NCBI GenBank assembly: GCA_900553815.1
Contig: USEY01000007.1
Span: 1-64,000 of the forward strand
DNA from: an uncultured Bacteroides sp.
Lineage (GTDB): Bacteria > Bacteroidota > Bacteroidia > Bacteroidales > Bacteroidaceae
Length of the DNA stretch: 64,000 nt
Direction of reading: 5' to 3'
Below, in pieces: positions 53,439-61,181 of the stretch (its first letter is position 1; every line of letters begins with the position of its first letter). The position numbers and the translations under genes were made by a program. A model generated the notes under the pieces. It did no database searches. It was not told where the DNA came from and saw nothing but the letters and a program-made list of their open reading frames with translations.

Positions 53439-53538
53439 ATGAAGGGCAAAGAATGAAGCATGAAGGATTAACCCCAAGGCAGGGAGAACAAACCGGCGTA
53501 GGAGAGGATTCTTCATGCTGCATTCCCCATTCTTCATT
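53439..53538. repeat. Inverted simple-repeat pair across the folK start
   Basis: The left side (53439-53470) reads AATGAAG, GAATGAAGCATGAAG. The right side (53508-53538) holds its near complement, ATTCTTCATGCTGCATTC then CCCATTCTTCATT. The 37 bases between contain AACCGGCGT, a core also seen in the inverted element at 42.3 kb. The left arm carries the folK start codon (53453) and the right arm codes for residues about 20-29. Confidence 0.7.
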
Positions 53539-54007
53539 TACTTATTATCTGGGCCTCGGCACCAACCTGGGCGACAAGGCCGGCAACCTGAGGGCTGCCG
53601 TGTCCAAGATAGAAGAGCGGATAGGGAAGGTCGTTTCCCTGTCCGCTTTTTATGCTACAGAACCATGGGGTTTCCACTCCGAAAACAGCTTTCTGAATGC
53701 TGCCTGCTGTCTGCTGACCTCCTTACCTCCGCGTCAGGTGCTCGGATTGACGCAGGAAGTGGAGCGCGACATGGGCCGCATGCTCAAGTCGAAGGACGGC
53801 GTCTATCACGACCGGCTCATCGACATCGACCTGCTCCTCTGCCTGGCTCCCGACGGTACTCCCGTACTGATAGACGAGCCCGACCTGAAACTGCCCCATC
53901 CGCTGATGCACCTGCGCGATTTTGTGATGCGCCCGCTGGCTGAGATTGCTCCCGACGTTCTCCATCCGCTGCTGGGCAAAAGACTGCGCGACATTCCCTG
54001 TCCCTAA
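53453..54007 (+). CDS. folK: 2-amino-4-hydroxy-6-hydroxymethyldihydropteridine pyrophosphokinase
   Basis: Transfers pyrophosphate from ATP to the pterin in folate synthesis. The conserved protein begins at YYLGLGTNLGDKAGNL (residue about 30) and includes FYATEPWGFHSENSFLNAACCL, DRLIDIDLLLC with the metal Asp pair, and LPHPLMHLRDFVMRPLAEIAPD. The first 29 residues (MKHEGLTPRQGEQ...SSCCIPHSSFT) are not part of the family and come from an inverted simple repeat that straddles the start. No other ATG, GTG or TTG start is apparent immediately before the conserved part, so the 184-residue form is the best reading. It ends the plus-strand run. Confidence 0.93.
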   Translation: MKHEGLTPRQGEQTGVGEDSSCCIPHSSFTYYLGLGTNLGDKAGNLRAAVSKIEERIGKVVSLSAFYATEPWGFHSENSFLNAACCLLTSLPPRQVLGLTQEVERDMGRMLKSKDGVYHDRLIDIDLLLCLAPDGTPVLIDEPDLKLPHPLMHLRDFVMRPLAEIAPDVLHPLLGKRLRDIPCP

Positions 54008-54144
54008 ACTTCGAGCCGACACGCACATCCCTGCTGTGCCCTTCTCATCCTTATATCCTTGGCAATTAATGCTTTCCTGATGTTAGTCAGTGGCTTTTGC
54101 GGTAGCCACCGATAGCTTCTGCATGAGTCGTAGTCCCTCCTTTT

Positions 54145-54252
54145 GTTAGTAGTTAACTTCTCGTTTGATAGCAGTGTACTCCTCTCGTGATAGCAGTGCA
54201 CTCCCAACGCGATAGTAGTTAACTCCTCACACGATAGCAGTTAACTGCTATC
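54145..54252. repeat. Repeat family A, locus 4 (forward units plus perfect palindrome)
   Basis: Units of 22 bp start at 54145 (decayed), 54167, 54189 and 54211, followed by GATAGCAGTTAACTGCTATC at 54233-54252, a perfect 20-bp palindrome. The arms of the centre bases include GT, GC and TA. It lies between convergent folK and mnmD, in a gap (54008-54336) with no gene. A possible stem, CACCCCT against AGGGGTG, follows it directly. Confidence 0.92.
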
Positions 54253-54336
54253 ACACCCCTCTCAGAAGGGGTTCTGGCAAGGGGTGAAAGTGGAGAATGA
54301 AGTGGCGGGAGAAGTGGGTTGAGGCCGGTGTGAGAC

Positions 54337-55044
54337 TCAGCCGGAAATCTTTGTGGCACGCAGGATTTCGCGCTTGCCTCCCGGAGGACCGGGCAAACGT
54401 TCCACGTGGAAACCAGTGGCTTGCAGCAGGCGGCGCACAACGCCCTTGGCGCAGTAGGTGGTCAGTATGCCGCCGGATGCCATGTGGCGGTAGATGGCCT
54501 GGAAGAGTTCGGGTGTCCACATTTCGGGCTGCTTTTCGGGGGCAAAGGCGTCGAAGTAGACAACGTCGAACAATGAAGAATTGGGAATGAGGAATGAAGA
54601 ATTTTCCGGGGATGAAGCATCGGGCTCGGAGGCTTCGGACAGCAGGCTGTAGGCGTCGCCTTGCAGCTTGCGGAGGCTGAAGTAAGGGGTCAGTTGCACC
54701 GGTTGCTGCCAGGGGGCAAGGTGCAGCTGTTCGAAGAGGGGATTGTCGCTGTAGCCCAGTGGATGGACTTCGTCCCAACTGAGGGGATAGAGCTCGAGGG
54801 CGGTGTAGCTGACGGGGCGTTGGCAGCGGTCGGCGTCTTCCAGTGTAAGCAAGGCGTTGAGGCCTGTGCCCAATCCCACTTCAAGCACCTGTGGATGGGG
54901 AACGGGCGAGGCGTGCAGACCCATCTCGATGAAGATGTGCTGCGACTCGGTGCGGGCACCTTTCACGGAATGGTAGTGTTCGTCCAGCTGGGGCACGTAG
55001 AGGGTGGCGCTGCCGTCTTGGGTCTGTTCGATGATGCGTTGCAT
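54337..55044 (-). CDS. mnmD: tRNA 5-methylaminomethyl-2-thiouridine methyltransferase (MnmC1-like)
   Basis: A 235-residue SAM-dependent methyltransferase equal to the N-terminal domain of MnmC, without the FAD oxidase half; it makes the final methylation in mnm5s2U at tRNA wobble positions. Motif I is VLEVGLGTGLNALL, the catalytic signature is FDVVYFDAFAPEKQPEMW, and the C-terminal GGILTTYCAKGVVRRLLQATGFHVERLPGPPGGKREIL matches the family (abridged). Between LLSEASEPDASSPE and FDVVYFD lies an insert, NSSFLIPNSSL, encoded by a simple repeat (54572-54603). The insert falls in a surface loop before the active-site strand, so the enzyme may still fold. Confidence 0.9.
   Translation of the reverse strand: MQRIIEQTQDGSATLYVPQLDEHYHSVKGARTESQHIFIEMGLHASPVPHPQVLEVGLGTGLNALLTLEDADRCQRPVSYTALELYPLSWDEVHPLGYSDNPLFEQLHLAPWQQPVQLTPYFSLRKLQGDAYSLLSEASEPDASSPENSSFLIPNSSLFDVVYFDAFAPEKQPEMWTPELFQAIYRHMASGGILTTYCAKGVVRRLLQATGFHVERLPGPPGGKREILRATKISG
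54572..54603. repeat. AATGAAGAAT-type repeat inside mnmD
   Basis: The 32 bases are made of AATGAAGAATT, GGGAATGAGG and AATGAAGAATT, the same simple unit seen at the folK start. It is in frame in mnmD and adds about eleven residues. It suggests that these intergenic-type repeats can enter coding sequence. Confidence 0.75.
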
Positions 55045-55142
55045 GGGGATGTGAGTTTAGTTCTTCTTGAGTTTATAAATGGGTAGATTTATAAATTATA
55101 GATTGACTCGCTCCATAGAATCAAAACTAATGGACATAAAAA

Positions 55143-55625
55143 CTAAATACTGACTACCAGCGACACGACGCCCTCCAGCGCCAGCAGCATCAGCACGTAG
55201 CGCAGCAGCTTGCCGGTGAACATGGACAGGGTGGTAATCCATACGTTGCTGCGCATCAGTCCCAGGGCAATGGCTATGACCTCGCCCACGATGGGCAGGA
55301 AGACGAAGAAGGCCATCAGTGCGCCCTTGCCTTGCAGGAAGCGCTGCATGCGCTCCACCTTTTCGGGCTTCACGCGCAGGTATTTCTCTATCCAGTCGGT
55401 GCGCCCCAGCCGGCCAATGTAGTAGCAGGTCATGCCGCCTACGGTGTTGCCCAAGGCTGCCGAGAGAACGCAGAGTGCGGGGCTGAGGCCCAGCTTGACA
55501 AGCGCCACCAGCACCAGTTCGGAGCTGAAAGGCAGGATGCTGCCGGCAATGAGGGCCGAAAGGAAGAGGCCCAGGTAGCCCCAGTCGATGAGGAGCTGTA
55601 TGAGTTGGTCTACAAAAATATCCAT
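55143..55625 (-). CDS. DedA/VTT-domain membrane protein, YqaA type
   Basis: A 160-residue inner-membrane protein with four to five hydrophobic segments. Features of the SNARE-associated/VTT (DedA-like) domain include GSILPFSSELVLVALVKLG, ALGNTVGGMTCYYIGRLG and RFLQGKGALMAFFVFLPIVGEVIAIALGLMR. DedA proteins act in lipid-carrier or phospholipid flipping; YqaA-type members are short and little studied. It overlaps the upstream membrane-protein gene by 16 bases. Confidence 0.85.
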   Translation of the reverse strand: MDIFVDQLIQLLIDWGYLGLFLSALIAGSILPFSSELVLVALVKLGLSPALCVLSAALGNTVGGMTCYYIGRLGRTDWIEKYLRVKPEKVERMQRFLQGKGALMAFFVFLPIVGEVIAIALGLMRSNVWITTLSMFTGKLLRYVLMLLALEGVVSLVVSI

Positions 55626-56596
55626 AGGTTGAAAACAAATAACAGCAGCAGCAGGAGCAGCGACACGACGAAGAAGATGTTGGCTGCCTTGCCGCCTGAA
55701 AGGGCAAACAGGTGTCCGCTAAGCAGGCTGACGCCTATGAGCAGCAGGGGCAGTATCTGTATGCAGAGCCATGCCTGCAGGAAGGCCAGCAGGAAGAGCA
55801 GACCGTTGACCAGCAACAGAAAGTGCAGGTAGCTGCGGGTGCGCAGCTTGTCGGAGAAGCCGGTGGCCAGACAGTGGGCCGCACTGACCACGTAGAGCAG
55901 CAGCAGGTAGAGCAGCATGGCCAGCTCCCAGGGCAGGAAGCTGAAGGCAGGGGTGCGGAAGTCGAGCATCTGGCTCAGCGGGCTGTAGAAGATGTCCATC
56001 TGCCCGGTCCAGTAGGCATAGCACAGCAGAAACCAGTAGGGCAGGGCAAAGCCCAGCAGCGAAGCCAGGAAGCTGCGCGGCGTCAGTGAGCGGAAGTTGT
56101 AGGCGCCTATCCAGCAGAAGGGCACCAGCCACACGAACTGGGGCAGGAACAGGCTGGCCACACCCAGAAAGACGAAGGAGTGGAACAGGCGTCCGGCAGG
56201 ATAGGGATGCTGGTAGCTGTCGAACAGGAAGAACAGGGCCACCAGCAGGGCGGCCGAGGCTACGTCGCCGGCATAGAGCAGGTGCATGCCGGGGCAGACA
56301 GAGGCCAGCAGGAAGTAGATGGAGGTCTGCACCGAGGCGCGCATGCGTATGATGGCAAAGCGGTTGTTTATCTCGATGAGAAAATAGCCAATGACGGCGT
56401 AGAGCAGGAAACTGCCCAGGCGGTCGGTCAAGGCAAGGCTTGCATCGGTTGAGGAGTGGAACAGCGGAGTGGCGTCGGTCGACACATTGGGCTGCAACAG
56501 AGCAGCCAGCAGCCAGCAACACAGCGAGATGAGGATGGCGGCAGGCAGGGTGAAGTGGCCCGAGGTGACACGTAGCTGGAAATTCTTGAGGGACAT
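55610..56596 (-). CDS. Polytopic membrane protein, unknown function
   Basis: A 328-residue protein with about nine or ten hydrophobic helices and short loops. No catalytic motif is evident; conserved-looking blocks are FDSYQHPYPAGRLFHSFVFLG and SLTPRSFLASLLGFALPYWF. It belongs to a Bacteroidetes-only membrane family that I cannot name with confidence. Genes purD and YqaA flank it on the same strand; it overlaps the latter by 16 bases and so is likely co-translated with it. A GTGGTCA-type repeat occupies the gap to purD. Confidence 0.75.
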   Translation of the reverse strand: MSLKNFQLRVTSGHFTLPAAILISLCCWLLAALLQPNVSTDATPLFHSSTDASLALTDRLGSFLLYAVIGYFLIEINNRFAIIRMRASVQTSIYFLLASVCPGMHLLYAGDVASAALLVALFFLFDSYQHPYPAGRLFHSFVFLGVASLFLPQFVWLVPFCWIGAYNFRSLTPRSFLASLLGFALPYWFLLCYAYWTGQMDIFYSPLSQMLDFRTPAFSFLPWELAMLLYLLLLYVVSAAHCLATGFSDKLRTRSYLHFLLLVNGLLFLLAFLQAWLCIQILPLLLIGVSLLSGHLFALSGGKAANIFFVVSLLLLLLLFVFNLWIFL

Positions 56597-56601
56597 TTGT
56601 C

Positions 56602-56712
56602 AGTGGTCAGTGGTCAATGGTGAGTGGTCAGTGGTGAGCGGTGAGTGGCAGTGCAAGTATCCCGGATGGGTTCTCGCCACTTGCCACTCATCACTTACCG
56701 TTGACCACTCTA
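56602..56712. repeat. GTGGTCA/GTGAGTGG simple repeats forming a long imperfect hairpin
   Basis: The left half has CAGTGGT, GAGTGGTCA and GGTGAGTGGCAGTG. The right half has the complement CACTTGCCACTCAT and TGACCACTC (56702-56710). Stretches of 9-13 bp pair. It fills the short gap between purD and the membrane-protein gene on the same strand. Confidence 0.7.
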
Positions 56713-56713
56713 T

Positions 56714-57988
56714 TTACAGGTCGAAACCGATGTCGCGACGGAAGTACTTGCCGTCGAAGCTCAGCAGGTCGGCCACCTTGTAGCTCTTTTCCAAGGCTTC
56801 CTGCCTGGTCTCGCCATACGAGCATACGGCGATGACGCGTCCGCCGTTGGTCACGATGCGTCCGTCCTTCATCGTTGTTCCGGCATGGAACAGAATGCTG
56901 TCGGTCGTTTCGGCCAGGTTGAAGCCGGTGATGGGCAGTCCCTTCTTGTAGTCGCCGGGATAGCCGCCGCTGACCAGCATGACGCAGGCTACCGCACGCG
57001 GGTCGATAATCATGGACTTGGTGTTGAGGTTCACCTTGTAGACGCCCTCGAAGAGGTCGACGATGTCGCTCTGCAGGCGCAGCATGACGCTTTCGGTCTC
57101 GGGGTCGCCCATGCGTACGTTGTATTCAATGACCATCGGCTCACCCTGTACGTTGATGAGGCCCAGGAAGATGAAGCCTTTGTAGAGGATGCCTTCTTCG
57201 CGCAGACCGTTGATGGTAGGCTCGATGATGCGCTCGCGCACCTTCTCCATGAACTCGTCGTTGGCAAAGGGTACGGGCGATACGCTGCCCATGCCGCCGG
57301 TGTTCAGGCCGGTGTCGCCTTCGCCTACGCGCTTGTAGTCTTTGGCCACGGGCAATACCTTGTAGTGCTCGCTGTCGGTCAGCACGAAGACGGAGCACTC
57401 AATGCCGCTGAGGAACTCCTCGATGACTACCGTGGCGCTGGCGTCGCCAAACATGCCTTCGAGCATGCTTTGCAGTTCCTTCTTGGCCTCCTCCAGGGTA
57501 GGCACGATGAGCACGCCCTTGCCGGCACACAGGCCGTCGGCCTTCAGTACGTAGGGAGCCTGCAGGGTCTCCAGGAAGGCGAAGCCTTCGGCTATGGTTT
57601 CGGTAGTTACGGTCTTGTGGCGGGCAGTGGGGATGTTGTGGCGGTGCATGAATTCCTTGGCGAACTCCTTGCTGCCTTCCAACATGGCGCCACGGGCCGA
57701 GGGACCGATGATGGCTATGTTCTGGGTAGTGATGTCATTCTTGAAGTAGTCGAAGATGCCCTTCACCAAGGGGTCTTCGGGGCCAACGACAATCATGTCG
57801 ATGGCACGTTCGAGTGCAAATACTTTCAGTGCGGCAAAGTCTGTGGCCTTGATGTCGACGTTCTCACCTACTTGTGCGGTGCCGGCATTACCGGGTGCAA
57901 TGTACAGTTTCTCAACTTTCGGACTTTGGGCAATCTTCCATGCCAGGGCGTGCTCGCGGCCGCCCGAACCTAAGAGTAATATCTTCAT
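56714..57988 (-). CDS. purD: Phosphoribosylamine-glycine ligase
   Basis: Second step of purine synthesis; joins glycine to phosphoribosylamine with ATP. The 424 residues fit the family size. Visible features are [31 protein letters not shown], the ATP-grasp block [18 protein letters not shown], and the PurD signature [21 protein letters not shown] (split in two here: [12 protein letters not shown] and TESVMLRL). A -7 box (minus TAACTTTG, 58021-58014) lies 26 bases upstream. Repeat family D and the HU-HIG gene are divergent from it. Confidence 0.96.
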   Translation of the reverse strand: MKILLLGSGGREHALAWKIAQSPKVEKLYIAPGNAGTAQVGENVDIKATDFAALKVFALERAIDMIVVGPEDPLVKGIFDYFKNDITTQNIAIIGPSARGAMLEGSKEFAKEFMHRHNIPTARHKTVTTETIAEGFAFLETLQAPYVLKADGLCAGKGVLIVPTLEEAKKELQSMLEGMFGDASATVVIEEFLSGIECSVFVLTDSEHYKVLPVAKDYKRVGEGDTGLNTGGMGSVSPVPFANDEFMEKVRERIIEPTINGLREEGILYKGFIFLGLINVQGEPMVIEYNVRMGDPETESVMLRLQSDIVDLFEGVYKVNLNTKSMIIDPRAVACVMLVSGGYPGDYKKGLPITGFNLAETTDSILFHAGTTMKDGRIVTNGGRVIAVCSYGETRQEALEKSYKVADLLSFDGKYFRRDIGFDL

Positions 57989-58111
57989 AATGAGTATATA
58001 TTGTATGACGGCGCAAAGTTACAAATATTTCCCCGTATGTTTGGCATGGTAATGTATTTATTCATTATCTTTGTGCATGGCGGGGTAAGAGTACGAGGAT
58101 GCCTGAAACGT

Positions 58112-58250
58112 CACCTCGGTCACGGTCGGTTCTTCACCTCGGTCACGGCCTGCTCTTCACCTCGGTCACGAACTGCCCTTCACCGAGGTGACGTTTCCGC
58201 CTTCACCGAGGTGACGTTTTCACCTTCGCCGGGGCAACGTTTCTGCTCTT
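58112..58250. repeat. Repeat family D: 23-bp units, orientation reversed at centre
   Basis: Six units start at 58112, 58135, 58158, 58181, 58204 and 58227, the first five each 23 bp long. The first three begin CACCTCGGTCACG, the next two CACCGAGGTGACG, and the last is decayed. The AACGTCACCTCGG at 58108-58120 can therefore pair with CCGAGGTGACGTT in the second half, as a large hairpin or cruciform. It lies between divergent purD and HU-HIG genes, about 95 bases upstream of the latter. Confidence 0.9.
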
Positions 58251-58343
58251 GCTGATATGAATTGTAAGCGTATGACAGTCAGTTTGTTATCAGAATACAG
58301 AGGACTGTCCTTTTGAATATTAACCTTTTAAAAACTAACTACC

Positions 58344-58853
58344 ATGGGATTTAAGTACAAACTTGTAGAGAAAAGCAGCAACCCCGGGGACAAGCGGGCC
58401 CCGAAGAAGTGGTATGCAACTCCGCAAAGCTCCACTGCCATGAGCGGAAAGGCCATGACGCGTGCTGCCGCAAAGAACACCACGTTGGCTCCCATCGAGC
58501 TGGAGGCCGCACTCGATTTGCTGGCCGACTTCATCCCCCAGCAGCTGTTGCAGGGACACACCGTCACCATTCCCGGACTGGGATACTTCCGACTCTCCTT
58601 CAAGAGCAAGGGGGCGGACACGGTGAAGGCGTTCAATCCGCAGGAGATGATTTACGACGTGCGTCCGGTGTTTGTGCCCGACAGTACGTTCCGTAACCGG
58701 GTGAAGCAGGGTGTGGAATTTGAGGATGGCGGCGTGAAGGCGGGCGACGTGAACTATGCCACCCGTATGGACTACTATGCAGCCAACGGCGAGGAACCTG
58801 GCGGCGGCGAAGAGCCGGGCGGCGGCGAAGAGCCGGGCGGTGGAATGGGCTAA
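58344..58853 (+). CDS. HU-HIG-type DNA-binding protein with EEPGGG tail
   Basis: A 169-residue protein of the Bacteroidetes HU-like family (HU-HIG). The HU fold can be followed from MGFKYKLVEKSSNPGDKRAPKKWYA through LLADFIPQQLLQGHTVTIPGLGYFRLSFKS, to VRPVFVPDSTFRNRVKQGVEFE (split for length). The last 25 residues hold three EEPGGG-like repeats and end in GMG, an acidic glycine-rich tail not needed for DNA binding. Such proteins are thought to be nucleoid-associated but little studied. It is a single gene with a terminator at 58882-58922. Confidence 0.88.
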   Translation: MGFKYKLVEKSSNPGDKRAPKKWYATPQSSTAMSGKAMTRAAAKNTTLAPIELEAALDLLADFIPQQLLQGHTVTIPGLGYFRLSFKSKGADTVKAFNPQEMIYDVRPVFVPDSTFRNRVKQGVEFEDGGVKAGDVNYATRMDYYAANGEEPGGGEEPGGGEEPGGGMG

Positions 58854-58881
58854 CGGGCGGAACCCCGTAGGTATAAAGTAA

Positions 58882-58922
58882 AAGGGCCTCCCCATGGACG
58901 TGCGTCCGTCGGGGAGGCCCTT
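58882..58922. terminator. Bidirectional terminator between HU-HIG and DPP4-like genes
   Basis: AAGGGCCTCCCC (58882-58893) pairs perfectly with GGGGAGGCCCTT (58911-58922). An inner GGACG-tg-CGTCC stem fills the loop. The convergent genes end at 58853 and 58932, so it can end both transcripts. Confidence 0.9.
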
Positions 58923-58931
58923 GCTGTATCT

Positions 58932-61157
58932 TTACAGATAATCCTCGAAGTAGCGGGTTATCTTCTCGTGCAGATGCACGCGGTCGCGCCCCAGCACGTT
59001 GTGCTTGTGGCAGGGGTAGATGAACATGTCGGGATAGGTGCGGGCATCTACGCAGGCCTTGATGAACGACAGGGTGTGCTGTGGCACGCAGGTGTCGTCG
59101 TGGTCGTCGTGGATGATGAGCAGGTGTCCCTTCAGCTGCGGGGCCAGGTTCTTCAGGTTGGTCTGCTTGTAGCCGTCGGGGTTGGTCTGCGGGGTGTCCA
59201 TGTAGCGTTCGCCGTACATTACCTCGTAGTAGCCCCAGTCGATGACCGGTCCGCCGGCCACGCCTACCTTGAATGTGTCGGGATAGCGCAGCATGAGGGC
59301 GGTTGTCATGTGTCCGCCGAAGCTCCAGCCGTGCACGCCGATGCGGTTGGCATCCACGTAGGGCAGGCTCTGGAGGAATTCCACGCCCTTCACCTGGTCT
59401 TTGCCTTCCTCAATGCCCAGGTGGCGGAAGGTGCAGTTCTCGAACTCCAGTCCGCGGTTGGAGCTGCCGCGGTTGTCGAGGGTGAAGAGGATGTAGCCCT
59501 TGTTGGCCATGTAGAGGTCCCAGCCGCGGGCTGAGCTGTTCCAGTTGCTGGCTATCATCTGTGCGTGCGGTCCGCCGTAGACGTAGACGATGGCGGGATA
59601 TTTCTTCGCCGGGTCGAAGTCGGCGGGCTTGATGATGCGGTAGTAGAGGTCGGTCTTCCCGTCGGCAGCCTTCAGTGTGCCCACTTCTACGCTGGGCATC
59701 TTGAAGCCTTCAAAGGGGTTGGCGGCGGTGAGCAGGCAGGCTGTCTGGCGGCCGTTGGCGGTGGAGCGCAGGTCGATGACGCGCGGCACGTCGGGGGCCG
59801 ACCAGTTGTCAAGCAGGTAGGTGCCCGATGCGGAGAGCTGTGCGTTGTGTACGCCCTGGCCGTTGTCCATCGGGGTCAGCTTGCCGTTGGCCACGTTTAC
59901 TTTATACAGGTTGCTTTGCAGGGGCGACTCCTTGGTGGCGGTGATGAAGATTTCCTTCTTCTTGGCGTTGAAGCCGAGGATGCTCTGCACGAGCCAGGGG
60001 CCGGAGGTGAGGGGCTTCATTTGATAGAACGCGATATGGTTGCCGCCAGCTTTGTCTTCTACCCGTTGTACCTCTGTTTTTATCTGTGTGTCGAACAGAT
60101 AGAGATGGTTGTATCCGTCCTTCTGGCTTTGATAGATGAACTTGGTATCATCCCAGGGCAGGAAAACTATGGGTTGTTGAGGCTCCACATACTTGGGATG
60201 TTTCTCCTGATAAAGGGTATCCATCAGTTTGCCTGTTTCGGCGTCGTACTGGCACAGCTTGGAGTGGTTCTGGTCGCGGTTCAGCTCGATGAGGAAGAGC
60301 GACTTCTCGTCGGGTGCCCACGAGATGTTGGTGAAGTAGCGGTCGGTGGGGTCGCCGGTGTTCAGGTAGAGGGTCTTCCCGGTGGCGGGGTTGTAGATGC
60401 CTACCTGCACCTTGTGGCTGGTCATGCCGGCCATGGGGTAGCGCACGGGGTCGACCTTGCCCACGCGGGCGGTGATGTCGACCAGCGGATACTGGCTCAC
60501 CATGCTCTCGTCCATGCGGTAGAAGGCCAGCAGCTGGCCGCTGGGGCTCCAGAAGGTACCTTTCGAGATGCCGAACTCGTTGCGGTGTACGGTCTGTCCG
60601 CAGACGATGCCTTCGGGTTCGTCGGTCACTTGGTGGTTATCTACGTAGAGGTTGTTGGCTATGGTGTAGGCCACGTGGCCGCTCTCTGTGGAGTAGTCGA
60701 CGTTGGCTGCCTGCTGGTCAAACACGAGGCTGCTGACAATCTGGTCGGCCTTCCAGTCGTAGACCACGTACTTGCCTTTCATGGCCAACAGCAGTTGGGT
60801 CTTGTCGGCCCAAGGCAGTTGCACGCTGTAGAGGTGCGACAGCTTGCCCAGCTTCTGTGCCTGGAGTGCCTGGTTGATGTGCTCGCGTGTGGTGAGCAGG
60901 GTCTCCTTGCCGTTCTTGGGGTTGATGGCAAAGAGTGAGTCGAGGGTGGGCTTTATGCATTGGTCTCCCCACCACTGCACGCCGTAGAGTGTCTCGGCAA
61001 AGCGGTAGGTTTCGCCGCCGGGGATGAGGTCTTCCAGCGTGGGATATTTCAGCTCGTTGCTGTTCATGGTTGTTTCTTGTGCCATAACTGTTGTTCCCGG
61101 CATTGCAGGCATTGCCAGCAGCAGTGCGGCCAGGATGCTTTTACAGATTGTTTTCAT
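58932..61157 (-). CDS. Secreted S9 family dipeptidyl-peptidase (DPP4-like)
   Basis: A 741-residue exported serine peptidase that removes N-terminal dipeptides, typically after proline. A signal peptide (ending VMAQ) is followed by the DPP4 beta-propeller (about 50-490; contains WAPDEKSLFLIELNRDQNHS) and the hydrolase domain (about 500-741). The nucleophile is GWSFGGHM, followed by Asp in HDDHDDTCVP and His in CHKHNVLGRD. The propeller Glu pair is probably in YRMDESMVSQYP. It lies 24 bases downstream of the RlmL-like gene, with which it may be co-transcribed. A role in peptide use or host-protein cleavage is likely. Confidence 0.93.
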   Translation of the reverse strand: MKTICKSILAALLLAMPAMPGTTVMAQETTMNSNELKYPTLEDLIPGGETYRFAETLYGVQWWGDQCIKPTLDSLFAINPKNGKETLLTTREHINQALQAQKLGKLSHLYSVQLPWADKTQLLLAMKGKYVVYDWKADQIVSSLVFDQQAANVDYSTESGHVAYTIANNLYVDNHQVTDEPEGIVCGQTVHRNEFGISKGTFWSPSGQLLAFYRMDESMVSQYPLVDITARVGKVDPVRYPMAGMTSHKVQVGIYNPATGKTLYLNTGDPTDRYFTNISWAPDEKSLFLIELNRDQNHSKLCQYDAETGKLMDTLYQEKHPKYVEPQQPIVFLPWDDTKFIYQSQKDGYNHLYLFDTQIKTEVQRVEDKAGGNHIAFYQMKPLTSGPWLVQSILGFNAKKKEIFITATKESPLQSNLYKVNVANGKLTPMDNGQGVHNAQLSASGTYLLDNWSAPDVPRVIDLRSTANGRQTACLLTAANPFEGFKMPSVEVGTLKAADGKTDLYYRIIKPADFDPAKKYPAIVYVYGGPHAQMIASNWNSSARGWDLYMANKGYILFTLDNRGSSNRGLEFENCTFRHLGIEEGKDQVKGVEFLQSLPYVDANRIGVHGWSFGGHMTTALMLRYPDTFKVGVAGGPVIDWGYYEVMYGERYMDTPQTNPDGYKQTNLKNLAPQLKGHLLIIHDDHDDTCVPQHTLSFIKACVDARTYPDMFIYPCHKHNVLGRDRVHLHEKITRYFEDYL

Positions 61158-61181
61158 GATAGCCTGATATATGGTTTAGTA

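Noticed and set aside
59565..60938. 457-residue plus-strand frame opposite the DPP4-like gene
   Set aside because: Shadow of the peptidase gene; no recognisable domain.
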